Origin: an uncultured Colwellia sp.
GTDB taxonomy: Bacteria; Pseudomonadota; Gammaproteobacteria; Enterobacterales; Alteromonadaceae
Direction of reading: 5' to 3'
Assembly: GCA_913061475.1 (NCBI GenBank)
Contig: CAJXUN010000004.1
Span: forward strand, 1-64,000
Length of the DNA: 64,000 nt
A program made the position numbers and the translations under genes. How positions within the stretch are numbered: position 1 is the first letter of the stretch; every line of letters starts with the position of its first letter. This document shows, piece by piece, positions 9,348-19,335 of this stretch. A model generated the notes under the pieces. That model saw only the letters and a program-made list of their open reading frames with translations. It was not told where the DNA came from and did no database searches.

Positions 9348-12254
9348 ATGACTACTCAATATAATGACTCTTTATCTTTAGCTGAATTAGAGCAAAGACA
9401 AGATTTTATTCGTCGTCACATTGGTCCAAATGACGAGCAAACTCAAGCCATGTTGCACGATATTGGTGCTGAATCTGTTGATGCCTTGATCAACGAAATC
9501 GTACCAAGTGATATTCGTTTAGCGGATTTACCCGCCATCGAAGAAAGCAAAACTGAAGTGCAAGCGCTAACCGATTTAAAAGCGGTGGCGAGTTTGAATA
9601 AAGTAAACGAGACATATATTGGTTTAGGTTACTACGGCACACTAACACCAAATGTTATTTTACGTAACGTGTTAGAAAATCCAGGTTGGTACACGGCTTA
9701 CACGCCATACCAACCAGAAATTGCCCAAGGTCGTTTAGAGTCATTATTAAACTACCAACAAATGTGTTTAGACCTAACTGGTTTAGACCTAGCGTCAGCA
9801 TCATTACTTGATGAAGGTACTGCCGCAGCTGAAGCTATGGCATTAGCAAAACGGGTATCAAAAAACAAAAAATCAAATTTATTCTTCGTTTCAAGCGATG
9901 TTTATCCACAAACCATCGACGTTGTTAAGCAACGTGCTGAGATGTTTGGTTTTGACATTGTTGTAGCGCCAGCGGCTGATGTTGTAGCGCACGACATATT
10001 TGGTGCCTTATTACAATACCCAAGCGCCACCGGTGAAGTCACTGACATCAGCGACTTAATTGCAAAAGTACACGAGAAAAAGGGCATTGTTGCGGTTGCG
10101 GCTGACATCATGAGCTTAGTGCTATTAAAAGCGCCTGGTGAATTAGGTGCTGATGCCGTTATTGGTTCAAGCCAACGTTTTGGTGTGCCAATGGGCTACG
10201 GCGGGCCACACGCGGCATTTTTCACCACCTCTGATAAATACAAACGTTCACTGCCGGGTCGTATTATCGGGGTATCAAAAGATACTCGCGGTAACCCAGC
10301 ATTACGTATGGCGATGCAAACGCGCGAACAACATATTCGCCGCGAAAAAGCCAACTCAAACATTTGTACTGCACAAGTCTTACTGGCGAACATGGCGGCA
10401 TTTTATGCGGTTTACCATGGTCCTAAAGGCTTAAAAGTAATTGCAGAACGTATTCATCGTTTTGCTGACATTTTAGCGCATGCTGCTAACCTTAAAGGTT
10501 TAACGCCTTTACATGGACAATTTTTTGATACGGTAACCTTTAACTTATCAAGCGAGAAAAAAGCTGACATCGTGGCTCGCGCATTAGCCCGTGGCGTTAA
10601 CTTCCGTACTGACGTTGAAAACCAAATCAGTATATCATTTGATGAAACCACCAACCGCGTTAAGTTTGCAGCGATATTAGATATTTTATTCGGTGACGAT
10701 CATGACCTGAACATCGAATTACTTGACGCAGAATTACGTGTATTAGGCAGTGACTCAATTCCTGCGGCATTAAAACGTGAAACAGCGATTCTAACCCATC
10801 CAGTATTTAACTCGTATCACAGTGAGACTGAGATGCTACGTTACATCAAAAAGTTAGAAAACAAAGATTTAGCATTGAACCACTCGATGATTTCATTGGG
10901 CTCTTGTACCATGAAGTTAAATGCGACGGCACAGATGATCCCAGTATCATGGCCTGAATTTGCTAACATGCATCCATTTGCGCCAGTTGACCAAGCACAA
11001 GGTTACAAGCAAATGATTGACGAGTTAGGCGACGCATTAATCGAGCTAACCGGTTACGACAACATTTCAATGCAACCAAACTCGGGTGCACAAGGTGAAT
11101 ACGCCGGTCTTATCGCGATTCACAAATATCACGCTAGCCGTGGTGACGATCATCGTAACATTTGTTTAATCCCTGCTTCTGCACATGGTACTAACCCAGC
11201 GTCAGCACAAATGGTTGGCATGAAAGTGGTTGTGGTTGATTGTGACAAAGAAGGTAACGTTGACATGGACGACTTGCGCAGCAAAGCTAGCGAGTTAGCC
11301 GAGAATTTGTCATGTATCATGATCACGTACCCGTCAACACACGGTGTATACGAAACTACCATCGCTGAAATTTGTAATATTGTTCATCAGCACGGTGGCC
11401 AAGTTTACCTTGATGGCGCAAACATGAACGCACAAGTAGGCGTGACGTCTCCAGGCTTCATTGGTGCTGACGTTTCGCACTTAAACTTACACAAAACTTT
11501 TGCTATTCCACACGGTGGCGGTGGTCCAGGTATGGGTCCTATCGGCGTTAAAGCGCATTTAGCACCATTTTTACCTGACCATGCGTTAATCAATGTTAGC
11601 GAAAGCACCCAAGGTAACGGCGCTGTTTCAGCTGCGCCTTACGGTAGTGCCGGTATTTTATGTATCTCTTACCTGTACATTGCCTTATTAGGGCGTAAAG
11701 GCGTAACAGATGCCACTAAGTACGCGATTACTAACGCTAACTACTTAGCGGTTAAACTTAGCCAACATTTCCCGATTTTATATGCCGGAAAAAATGGTCG
11801 TGTTGCCCATGAATGTATTATCGATTTACGTCCACTTAAAGCTGAATCAGGGGTAACTGAAGTCGATATCGCGAAACGTTTAATGGACTATGGTTTTCAT
11901 GCGCCAACCATGTCGTTCCCAGTAGCGGGTACCTTTATGATTGAGCCGACAGAATCAGAATCTAAAGTTGAATTAGACCGTTTTATTGAAGCGATGGTTT
12001 GTATTCGTGATGAAGTGCGTAAAGTAGCGTCAGGTGAATGGTCAAGTCAAGACAACCCATTACACAATGCACCGCATACCTTAGCGGATATTACCGATAC
12101 GTGGGATCGTGGTTATACGATTGCTGAAGCGGTATTCCCTGTGCCTGCGGCCGCAGCGAATAAATTCTGGCCAACGGTTAACCGTATTGATGATGTTTAC
12201 GGGGATCGTAATTTGATTTGTAGTTGTCCTCCGGTTTCTACTTATCAAGACTAA
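9348..12254 (+). CDS. gcvP: Glycine dehydrogenase (decarboxylating), P protein
   Basis: GcvP is the PLP enzyme that decarboxylates glycine and loads the aminomethyl group on lipoyl-GcvH. At 968 residues it is the fused homodimeric type (N- and C-halves in one chain). The PLP lysine is K716 in [21 protein letters not shown], and the family stretches [18 protein letters not shown] and PTESESK are present. The chain is full length. It is preceded by gcvT and gcvH and closed by a strong terminator. Confidence 0.97.
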   Translation: MTTQYNDSLSLAELEQRQDFIRRHIGPNDEQTQAMLHDIGAESVDALINEIVPSDIRLADLPAIEESKTEVQALTDLKAVASLNKVNETYIGLGYYGTLTPNVILRNVLENPGWYTAYTPYQPEIAQGRLESLLNYQQMCLDLTGLDLASASLLDEGTAAAEAMALAKRVSKNKKSNLFFVSSDVYPQTIDVVKQRAEMFGFDIVVAPAADVVAHDIFGALLQYPSATGEVTDISDLIAKVHEKKGIVAVAADIMSLVLLKAPGELGADAVIGSSQRFGVPMGYGGPHAAFFTTSDKYKRSLPGRIIGVSKDTRGNPALRMAMQTREQHIRREKANSNICTAQVLLANMAAFYAVYHGPKGLKVIAERIHRFADILAHAANLKGLTPLHGQFFDTVTFNLSSEKKADIVARALARGVNFRTDVENQISISFDETTNRVKFAAILDILFGDDHDLNIELLDAELRVLGSDSIPAALKRETAILTHPVFNSYHSETEMLRYIKKLENKDLALNHSMISLGSCTMKLNATAQMIPVSWPEFANMHPFAPVDQAQGYKQMIDELGDALIELTGYDNISMQPNSGAQGEYAGLIAIHKYHASRGDDHRNICLIPASAHGTNPASAQMVGMKVVVVDCDKEGNVDMDDLRSKASELAENLSCIMITYPSTHGVYETTIAEICNIVHQHGGQVYLDGANMNAQVGVTSPGFIGADVSHLNLHKTFAIPHGGGGPGMGPIGVKAHLAPFLPDHALINVSESTQGNGAVSAAPYGSAGILCISYLYIALLGRKGVTDATKYAITNANYLAVKLSQHFPILYAGKNGRVAHECIIDLRPLKAESGVTEVDIAKRLMDYGFHAPTMSFPVAGTFMIEPTESESKVELDRFIEAMVCIRDEVRKVASGEWSSQDNPLHNAPHTLADITDTWDRGYTIAEAVFPVPAAAANKFWPTVNRIDDVYGDRNLICSCPPVSTYQD

Positions 12255-12273
12255 CTAGTTGATATGAAATAAT

Positions 12274-12303
12274 AAAAAAGCGAGCTACGGCTCGCTTTTT
12301 TTA
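12274..12303 (+). terminator. Rho-independent terminator after gcvP
   Basis: The stem AAAAGCGAGC / GCTCGCTTTT with a TACG tetraloop is followed by further T residues. It is symmetrical A/T-flanked and lies 20 bases after the gcvP stop. It isolates the glycine cleavage operon from the accessory genes that follow. Confidence 0.93.
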
Positions 12304-12401
12304 TTTTAATACAATAGTATGAGGAACTAATGGATAATAATATGGTAATGAACTACGTGTTATTAAGTATAGGGTAATTTAATTTGAGTTTTATATTATA
12401 G

Positions 12402-13412
12402 ATGTTTAAAAAAATATTCACTCCACCATTAGGGAAAGGAAAACTTTCGAGTAAGGATATCAAGCTTCCTCAGATCTTTAAAACTGAGCTTGTTGATAAT
12501 CGCATTATTATTCACTCTCCAGCTGATTTATGTATTTACGAGGATAAATGGAGCTATATTACATATCAATTTTTAGAATATATTCAAAAAGTTATTTTTG
12601 AATATAAAATTGCGATTACTATTAATTTTAATGAACTAAATAATTTAACTGCTGCTGCTTCGTTACTTATTTTTGCTAAAATAACTAAATGCCAAATTTG
12701 TGTTGTAGACCCTTCTGCGATTGATGTTATTCCACCTAAAGATAAAGATACTAAAAGGCTATTCAGTGCTTCAGGGTTATGGGCAGGTGTTAAACCAGGT
12801 GGGATTAGTAAAATCCGAAAGCTAATCGACTCTAATAATCAATATATGTCAGGTAGTAACTCAGTTATTGAAGATTATTCAAAAGTGCTATCAGCAACTA
12901 TTATAAGTCTTTACAAACAAGGTGTTAATTTTAATAGAGCGGCTATCCATACTTTTACTAGAGGAGTTCAAGAGGCAATACTTAATGTTAATTATCATGC
13001 GTACAATAAAGAGGCGCTTGGTAAGCAGTATGAAGAATTAGGTGATAGTCGTTGGTGGCAGTGCAGTTGGTTAGATAATGGTAGTAATCAATTAGTTTTT
13101 ATCATTTATGATGATGGCGAAGGTATAGCTAGTTCATTAAAAGAACAATTTTCTACATTACCTGATAGTGAAATTATTGAAAAAGCTATGACCATGGGGG
13201 TCACTCGAACTTTAGATCCTTCTAGAGGTAAAGGCTCTGGTAATATAATTAGAACTTCATGTGAATTCTCTAATTCCCACTTAGTTGTTATGAGTGGAAA
13301 TGGGTATTACAGATATGATCAATGTGGCGTGACACTCAAAGAACTACCATTTACACTTGAAGGTACTGTAGTGCAATGGGTATTGAATTACACCGGAGAA
13401 AATTTGAAATGA
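12402..13412 (+). CDS. STAS-like / GHKL ATPase protein
   Basis: This is a 336-residue soluble protein. The N-terminal third (about 35-110) looks STAS-like, with alternating strands and helices and a NFNELNNLTAAASLLIFAKI core. The C-terminal half carries the GHKL ATP-binding signatures: an N-box (GVQEAILNVNYHAYN, E191/N195), a G1 box (DDGEGI, 237-242), a glycine-rich lid (SRGKGSGN, 274-281) and a closing EGT (320-322). There is no histidine phosphorylation domain, so it is more like an anti-sigma or switch kinase than a sensor kinase. It overlaps the next gene by an ATGA junction, indicating translational coupling. It is more AT-rich than the gcv genes before it, a sign of recent transfer. No specific function is assigned. 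Confidence 0.75.
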   Translation: MFKKIFTPPLGKGKLSSKDIKLPQIFKTELVDNRIIIHSPADLCIYEDKWSYITYQFLEYIQKVIFEYKIAITINFNELNNLTAAASLLIFAKITKCQICVVDPSAIDVIPPKDKDTKRLFSASGLWAGVKPGGISKIRKLIDSNNQYMSGSNSVIEDYSKVLSATIISLYKQGVNFNRAAIHTFTRGVQEAILNVNYHAYNKEALGKQYEELGDSRWWQCSWLDNGSNQLVFIIYDDGEGIASSLKEQFSTLPDSEIIEKAMTMGVTRTLDPSRGKGSGNIIRTSCEFSNSHLVVMSGNGYYRYDQCGVTLKELPFTLEGTVVQWVLNYTGENLK

Positions 13413-13756
13413 TTACATATGATTTAAGTAAATTTTCCACAAAACCTTTTGGGCGTTATGTAAAGGATGGAAAATTTAATGGAACTACATTTAGAGAAAT
13501 TCTTTCTGTAAAATTGAAAGAAGCTCAAAGTGAGAACGATTATTTAATTGTGGATCTAGATAATATTGAATTTGGAGTAGGGTCTTCTTTCTTAGAAGAA
13601 GCATTCGGTGGTTTAGTGCGGAAAGGTCTTTTTACGAAAGATGAATTAATAGGGAGTCAGGGAATACTTCAAATAAAAAGCCAACAAGCATTTTATAAAG
13701 AAGAAATTCACCAATATATTGATGAAGCCAAAAAAGAGAATAACCAAGGATCTTAG
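13409..13756 (+). CDS. STAS-like domain protein (DUF4325 family)
   Basis: The 115-residue product has the DUF4325 STAS-like pattern: a central strand LIVDLDNIEFGVGSSFLEEAFGGLVRKG in which the conserved SSFLEEAFGGL turn is clear. STAS domains commonly serve as phospho-switch partners of GHKL kinases (the SpoIIAA/SpoIIAB and RsbV/RsbW pairs), and the upstream gene encodes such an ATPase. The start was set at the ATG that overlaps the preceding TGA (ATGA), although the frame extends 33 bases further upstream. The stop is followed at once by the next ATG with no spacer. Confidence 0.8.
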   Translation: MITYDLSKFSTKPFGRYVKDGKFNGTTFREILSVKLKEAQSENDYLIVDLDNIEFGVGSSFLEEAFGGLVRKGLFTKDELIGSQGILQIKSQQAFYKEEIHQYIDEAKKENNQGS

Positions 13757-14365
13757 ATGTTTGAATTTATTAGTTCTCTTTTTATTGGTTATACCTTGGA
13801 AGAACAGTTTACTCTAAGATTTATTTTTTCTTGGGTGGCTCCAATACTCGTTATTATTGGTTGGGTCATTTTACGGAGGAATGCTCATAGTTTTGCTAAA
13901 CGGAGTGAAATGAATAACGCAGGTAAAGAAATCTCATCGTTACTTGACAGAATAATTGATGTGGCTGAAGAATATTGGCTTTCACACAATTCTAAGTGCA
14001 AATATAGCGCTGCGGTATACGAAAGTTTAATTATTAACTTTCTAAGTCGTGTATTTGAGAAAGAAGAAGTCCTAAGAAAATATGGTGTAATTATTGATGT
14101 TAAAACTATTGTTAAATTTAGACGCTCTTTAACTTTATATGAAAAATCTTACCCAAATTTGAATCAAGCTAATTTTTTGAGTGCCCTCAAAATATCTACT
14201 AATTTACACATTAGTATTGAAAGTAAAATAAACGATGCAAATTTAGAAAATAATATTACAAATTTAATTAATTACCATCCATCAAAGATGGGGATTTTAT
14301 TAGTGGGTCTTATTTTAATTCTTTATTTTAAAATATTTGAATTTATTTTTACTATGGTATTTTGA
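13757..14365 (+). CDS. Two-helix membrane protein of the STAS/GHKL operon
   Basis: I do not recognise the family of this 202-residue protein. It has one transmembrane helix near the N-terminus (about 19-40, FIFSWVAPILVIIGWVIL) and one at the very C-terminus (about 179-201, MGILLVGLILILYFKIFEFI). Between them is a roughly 135-residue helical, charged domain, probably cytoplasmic given the RRNAHSFAKR run after helix 1. Its ATG directly abuts the DUF4325 stop, so the three genes form one tightly coupled operon. A plausible reading is a membrane effector or anchor whose state is set by the ATPase/STAS pair, which is inference from layout only. Base composition is very AT-rich. Confidence 0.7.
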   Translation: MFEFISSLFIGYTLEEQFTLRFIFSWVAPILVIIGWVILRRNAHSFAKRSEMNNAGKEISSLLDRIIDVAEEYWLSHNSKCKYSAAVYESLIINFLSRVFEKEEVLRKYGVIIDVKTIVKFRRSLTLYEKSYPNLNQANFLSALKISTNLHISIESKINDANLENNITNLINYHPSKMGILLVGLILILYFKIFEFIFTMVF

Positions 14366-14428
14366 GTTTATAGTAAAAACTAACTTTGCTGCTTAAATAA
14401 ATAGGATCAGATACACTTTAATTGCTTT

Positions 14429-14718
14429 GTCGCAGTGGCGACGACACCCAAAGGGAGGCTGACGCCGACCTCCCTCTGGACTCCCTCGGCGCTGCTGAAA
14501 AATGTATTCTTCATAAAATAATAATGTATCGAGCTAACGCTCAGAACGCACATCCATGTGCTACTTCGCTTTGCTGGCATCCTGCCAGCAATAGCTGAGC
14601 ATTAATATTTTATTCAGCATTTTTCTAAAGCAGATTGGGGGGATCGCTAATCTTTCGTAATTCTATTATTAGCTTTACTTACTATACCATTTTAACGATC
14701 TCTAAATTCCCATCTCAG
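14429..14718. repeat. Repeat unit 1 (5'-truncated)
   Basis: It starts directly at the GTCGCAGTGGCGAC hairpin and lacks the CTGAG end. It is nearly identical to the right half of unit 4 (16324-16615), apart from the segment just before the terminal block. It lies 60 bases after the membrane-protein gene. Confidence 0.8.
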
Positions 14719-14843
14719 TAAATAAATCTCCATTTTGTAAAGTGTCAGTCAAGCTGAGCCATGGATGGCGAAGACTGCCGCTTTTCATGGACGAATATCG
14801 GCAGGTATTGACTGTAAGCTCAAAATAGTGATTTATGTTTTCA

Positions 14844-15329
14844 CTGAGCAGGGCACAGTGGGGGATGCAAGGGGGAGATCTGTGGCCGTTACCTAAACAT
14901 AAGCCCCTTGCGTGTAGTCGGCACCCCGACGCCAAGCAGGGAATTAAACTCCAAACCGAATTGTTAAAAGTAGATTGTCGCAGTGGCGACGACACCCAAA
15001 GAGGGTTAAACGCCAAACCCTCTCTGGACTCACCCGACGCTGCTAACAAACGTTTTTCTTCAATGAATAAAAGTGTATTCGACACTTATTTAAGTAAAGG
15101 CGCTGAACGCACTGCGCTCCTTGCCATCCATGGCATCGCGCTTTACCGTTCATCCTGAACATAACCCATGTCCTACATCGCTTTGTTCATCATCCATGAT
15201 GAACATACGTGAACACTTTATTTATCTCAGCGTTTGTTCAAGCAGATTGGGGTGATCGTTAATCTGCAGTGTTTCTCTACTTTTATATTTAGGCACTCAA
15301 TATCAACGATCTCTAAATTCCCATCTCAG
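14844..15329. repeat. Repeat unit 2
   Basis: It runs from CTGAGCAGGGC to CCCATCTCAG, 486 bp. Its first 80 bases recur at 15660-15740 in unit 3, and its last 88 bases recur at 15987-16074. It contains the open frame region with GTATTCGACACTTATTTAAG also found in unit 3. Confidence 0.8.
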
Positions 15330-15505
15330 CGTTGAAATATTAATTTTTAACAGCAGTTAATCGATGACAGCCATGGCCGTTCTTAGGCATCCATGCCTTC
15401 ACGGCATTAGTGCATCCCTGCACGTCGATGGCTGGAACTGACGTCGCGCAGGGACGAGCATTCGTCAGGTATCGATAACTGCAAAAATTATTATTTCAGT
15501 CCTAG

Positions 15506-16074
15506 CTGAGTAGGGCGCCATGGGGAGTCCAGAGGCCGAGGTTAATAAAGCGGCGTGCAACGCCCCTCTGGGTGTTGTCGCCACTGCGACGCCAAACAAA
15601 GATTTAAACTCCAAGCTTTGGTTAAGGGCAAAGTAACAACTTAGTGATTTATGTTTTCACTGAGCAGGGCACAGTGGGGGATGCAAGGGGGAGATCTGTG
15701 GCCGTTACCTAAACATAAGCCCCTTGCGTGTAGTCGGCACCCAAAGGGAGGCTGACGCCGAGCCCTCTCTGGACTCACCCGTCGCTGCTAACAAACGTTT
15801 TTCTTCCATGAATAAAAGTGTATTCGACACTTATTTAAGTAAAGGCGCTGAACGCACTGCGCTCTTTGCCATCCATGGCATCGCGCTTTACCGTTCATCC
15901 TTGAACATAATCCATGTCACCTTCGCTTTGCTGGCGTCCTGCCAGCAATAGCTGAACATTAATATTTTATTCAGCATTTTTTCAAAGCAGATTGGGGTGA
16001 TCGTTAATCTGCAGTGTTTCTCTACTTTTATATTTAGGCACTCAATATCAACGATCTCTAAATTCCCATCTCAG
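15506..16074. repeat. Repeat unit 3 (composite)
   Basis: A left end CTGAGTAGGGCGCC at 15506 is followed within 155 bases by a second left end (CTGAGCAGGGC at 15660), so one element appears inserted in or recombined with another. The right end is at 16074. The spacer before it (15330-15505) matches 16075-16199 except for an extra segment of about 52 bases at 15377-15428. Confidence 0.75.
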
Positions 16075-16199
16075 CGTTGAAATATTAATTTTTAACGGCA
16101 GTTAATCGATGACAGCCATGGATGGCTGGAACTGACGTCGCGCAGGGACGAGCATTCGTCAGGTATCGATAACTGCAAAAATTATTATTTCAGTTCTAG

Positions 16200-16615
16200 C
16201 TGAGTAGGGCGCCATGGGGAGTCCAGAGGGGCTTTTGGCGTGCAACGCCCCTCTGGGTGTAGTCGGCACCCCGACGCCAAGCAGCAAATCAAACTCCAAA
16301 CAGAAATATTATTAAAACGGAGTTGTCGCCGTGGCGACGGCACCCAAAGGGAGGCTGACGCCGACCTCCCTCTGGACTCCCTCGGCGCTGCTGAAAAATG
16401 TATTCTTCATAAAATAATAATGTATCGAGCTAACGCTCAGAACGCACATCCATGTGCTACTTCGCTTTGCTGGCGTCCTGCCAGCAATAGCTGAACATTA
16501 ATATTTTATTCAGCATTTTTTCAAAGCAGATTAGGGTGCTCGCGTTTTCTTCCGTAATTCTATTATTTGTTTGGTTTACTGCGCTGTTTTAACGATCTCT
16601 AAATTCCCATCTCAG
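16200..16615. repeat. Repeat unit 4
   Basis: It runs from CTGAGTAGGGCGCC to CCCATCTCAG, 416 bp, and is the cleanest full unit. It includes CCAGAGGGG ... CCCCTCTGG, GTCGG-CACC-CCGAC and GTCGCC-GT-GGCGAC hairpins in order. Confidence 0.8.
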
Positions 16616-16876
16616 TATTTATCTGGCCACCCACAATAAAATGTTTATATTTATCCGAATAACATAGGTTGTTATTGACCTATGTGTTGTTTAACAAAAA
16701 ATGCAGCAATGTAGAATGGGTGTCCGAGTTAAACCAAGCTAAATAAAGTTAAAGCAAGCTAAACCAAGTACCCCCCAGTCATTTGCTTTTATTTTTTATA
16801 AGAAATGCATGAACAACTGCACTAATGCATTGAGTTCATGTAACATTCTTAAATAAGTTATGAAACAGAGAATACA

Positions 16877-17557
16877 GTGAAACTACAAGATAAAAATGTC
16901 TTATTATTTGATTTAGATGGCACCTTAGTCGACAGCGCTCCAGACCTCGCCTTAGCGGTAAATCGCATGTTAGCCGATTTAAACCGAGCTGAATTTGATG
17001 AAGACACGATTCGTAGTTGGGTTGGCAATGGCGCTAAAATATTAACAGAGCGGGCCCTGTCAGGCTCAACAGAAGTTGATGAAACACTCGATACCGACTT
17101 TGTTGCCGACGCATTAAGCAAGTTTTTGCGGCATTATGAAGCATGCGTTTGTATTAACTCTGTTTTGTATGACGGCGTGCGCGATGGCTTAATTACGCTA
17201 AAGCAAGCGGGCTATCGACTAGTCATTATTACTAATAAACCAGAGCAATTTATTCAACCTATCTTAGTTGGTTTAGCGCTAGGTGATCTATTTGAACTGC
17301 TGATTGGCGGTGATACCTATCCATTACGAAAACCACATCCAGAGCCTTTATTTGGCGCAATGAAAAAGTTAGCGGTGACGGTTGAGCAATGTGTGATGAT
17401 TGGTGATTCTAAAAATGATATTTTAGCGGCTCAGGCGGCAGATATGGCAAGCGTGGGGCTAACCTATGGCTACAATTATGGTGAAGATATCAGCCAGTAC
17501 CAACCAAACTGGTGCTTTGATAACTTTAATCAATTTGTTGCAGCCTTTAAAGCCTAA
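16877..17557 (+). CDS. gph: Phosphoglycolate phosphatase
   Basis: Gph is a HAD-family phosphatase that removes 2-phosphoglycolate formed during DNA repair of oxidised ends. The 226-residue protein has motif I FDLDGTLVDSAPDLA (D12, D14), motif II IITNKP, a lysine in LRKPHPEP and motif IV GDSKNDILAA, with an alpha-helical cap between motifs I and II. The start codon is GTG, because an ATG 17 bases upstream is out of frame and soon stopped. It is convergent with the next gene, and their stop codons overlap. Confidence 0.92.
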   Translation: MKLQDKNVLLFDLDGTLVDSAPDLALAVNRMLADLNRAEFDEDTIRSWVGNGAKILTERALSGSTEVDETLDTDFVADALSKFLRHYEACVCINSVLYDGVRDGLITLKQAGYRLVIITNKPEQFIQPILVGLALGDLFELLIGGDTYPLRKPHPEPLFGAMKKLAVTVEQCVMIGDSKNDILAAQAADMASVGLTYGYNYGEDISQYQPNWCFDNFNQFVAAFKA

Positions 17558-19032
17558 AAGTTTAGTGCAAGGGCGCTTGGGTATTCACGTTGCTGGGCAA
17601 GCTCTATCGCCCGTTTTGTTACTTCAGTGTCGCTGCTTTGCTGACTGACCGGAAAGTAGTGATGCTTATAAGGGGCGGTTAATGCCGACTTTTCAATCAA
17701 CTCACAACAAATGAGGTCGGCTAAAATTGCATCGGCTGCCTCTAATGCTGAAGAGGCTTTGACTATTTCAGCGCGGGCGTAGTGTTTACTGTCGAATGAC
17801 ACGTCTGCGGCGCGCAGGCCTGGATCTTGTCCCGGAATTTGTTGTGCGCCAAACAACGGCTTAGCGGCAACTGTTGCGCTGTTAAAGCTTGGTATATATT
17901 GCGCAATATGGCCAATAGAGCCTAAAGTACGGTGATTTACTAACTGGGCTGGCCATTGCTTGTCAATTTTTTCGATAAATTTAGCGGGCAATTGAGGTTG
18001 GGCGCTATTGGCTGAACTGCTTACTAAACCTTGTTCGAACAAGGTAATATCTTGTGTCATACCGTGTAGTTGGAAATAACCGTTAGGGTAGGGCGTTAAT
18101 TGTGCCATACCTTGCGGTGTTCCACGCTCACCATGAAACACGATTTCGGGCCATGCGCCTTGGTATTGTGGCCAGTGCACAACATAGGCCGCTTTAAATT
18201 CGACCATACGCTTGCGCTTGGTATTGAGTATGTCATCAATTTCACCGCTTTTAAACCCACAGGCATTAACCACATAGTCAAATTCTTGGTGCTCTTGTCT
18301 ACCGCTATCGTTATCTTCAGTGGTTACCTTCCAGCCTAAATGGTCGGCTTGTGCTGATATGGCAACCACCTTACGGTTTGTTTGCAAATGACAATTGGCA
18401 AGACGTTCAATGGCTAAGGTGGCTATTGCCGCTAAACGAAAAGCAGACATACCATATTCTTGTACTAGCACAATAGGAAATTTAATGGCGTCTAAATTAG
18501 TATGATTGGCAAAAGCTATTAGCCAGTCGGTTGGGCATTGCGCTGTTTTAGGAATGGGCTTACCAAGGAGCGGTTCGATGTCAGCTCGAGTAAAGCATTG
18601 AAAGTAGTCTGCCGGTTCGCCAATCACTTTATTAGCTAGGTCATCGCTTATTAACCTTTCGTATTCTGTACGCAGTTTTTCTAACCTAGGTAATAAGTCT
18701 TCAGGTTGGCCCTTGTCTGTTTTAGGTAATGCAATGATCGTCGGTCTTATGTTTATGCAGGAAGGATAAACTTTTACGGTATCAATCGATTGTTTGAGTA
18801 AAATAAGACATTGTTGGTCAGAAATTTCTCGATATAAATTACCGCCAGCATGTAAATGACACATTGGCGGACCATTTACCAAACTTGGGCCTTTTTCAAT
18901 TAAGGTGGTATTAAGTCCAAGTTCAGCAAAGCGCAACGCAATAGTAGACCCAGCAACACCACCACCAATAATTGCAATTTTGCTTGGGTTTGATAATAGA
19001 GGTTGATAAGGCATTGGTTTTTTATTCATCAA
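17554..19032 (-). CDS. FAD-dependent oxidoreductase (DAO type)
   Basis: The 492-residue protein starts with a Rossmann FAD motif (KIAIIGGGVAGSTIALRFAELG, about 18-39) and an acidic end to strand 2 (LIEKG). A later stretch, DYVVNACGFKSGEI, fits the second FAD contact of D-amino-acid-oxidase-like enzymes. The substrate is unknown: the middle part resembles neither a known amino-acid oxidase nor MnmC closely. No signal peptide is seen, so it is probably cytoplasmic. It overlaps the gph stop on the opposite strand by 4 bases. Confidence 0.75.
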   Translation of the reverse strand: MMNKKPMPYQPLLSNPSKIAIIGGGVAGSTIALRFAELGLNTTLIEKGPSLVNGPPMCHLHAGGNLYREISDQQCLILLKQSIDTVKVYPSCINIRPTIIALPKTDKGQPEDLLPRLEKLRTEYERLISDDLANKVIGEPADYFQCFTRADIEPLLGKPIPKTAQCPTDWLIAFANHTNLDAIKFPIVLVQEYGMSAFRLAAIATLAIERLANCHLQTNRKVVAISAQADHLGWKVTTEDNDSGRQEHQEFDYVVNACGFKSGEIDDILNTKRKRMVEFKAAYVVHWPQYQGAWPEIVFHGERGTPQGMAQLTPYPNGYFQLHGMTQDITLFEQGLVSSSANSAQPQLPAKFIEKIDKQWPAQLVNHRTLGSIGHIAQYIPSFNSATVAAKPLFGAQQIPGQDPGLRAADVSFDSKHYARAEIVKASSALEAADAILADLICCELIEKSALTAPYKHHYFPVSQQSSDTEVTKRAIELAQQREYPSALALNF

Positions 19033-19335
19033 GATTTTATAGCGCGATTAGGTGTTTAAAGTTGCAACCGTTGCATGATATACGTTTGAATATCGTAATG
19101 CGATCGCTAAACGCGTATTTAATGTGTCATTGGTTGATCGTTAACCAATAGCGCTTTTAATTAAAAGTAAATTAAAAGGACATTCTACGACCTAAAATGA
19201 GTATCTTAGTTAGTCTACTAGCCATCTAGCATTGGTTAAGGCCAAATTAAAAAATAGTGATGGCTGGGAGAAACCATAAGTCTGTTAATCGCTAGAAAAC
19301 TTGGTACAATGCCATTTTTTGATTTTAGGTAGCCA
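19033..19335. other. Divergent intergenic region
   Basis: This 303-bp gap lies between two divergently transcribed genes. It holds a 13-bp perfect palindrome TGCAAC-C-GTTGCA at 19063-19075, just upstream of the oxidoreductase start, which could be an operator. Nothing else stands out. Confidence 0.45.

Larger units (their letters stand above)
14426..16615. repeat. Array of long palindromic non-coding repeats
   Basis: About 2.2 kb is built from four related units of roughly 290-570 bp. Each unit ends in the same 25-base block, which finishes CCCATCTCAG, at 14694-14718, 15305-15329, 16050-16074 and 16591-16615. Units 2-4 begin with CTGAGYAGGGC, so the unit ends are inverted (CTGAG...CTCAG). 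Inside are paired hairpins (GTCGCAGTGGCGAC, GTCGG-CACC-CCGAC) on both sides of a short variable core. Spacers between units are also palindromic (GCAGTTAATCGAT ... ATCGATAACTGC). GC is much higher than in the flanking genes. Open frames inside look like artefacts of the repeats. Confidence 0.85.

Noticed and set aside
14702-16494. Several 75-127 codon frames inside the palindromic array
   Set aside because: They are repeated pieces of the same structured DNA on both strands with odd composition, lacking start signals. They are likely artefacts of GC-rich repeats.
14426-16615. CRISPR array or integron cassette array
   Set aside because: Units are 290-570 bp, not short repeats with unique spacers. 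No integrase or cas gene is near, and no attC-like core was recognised.
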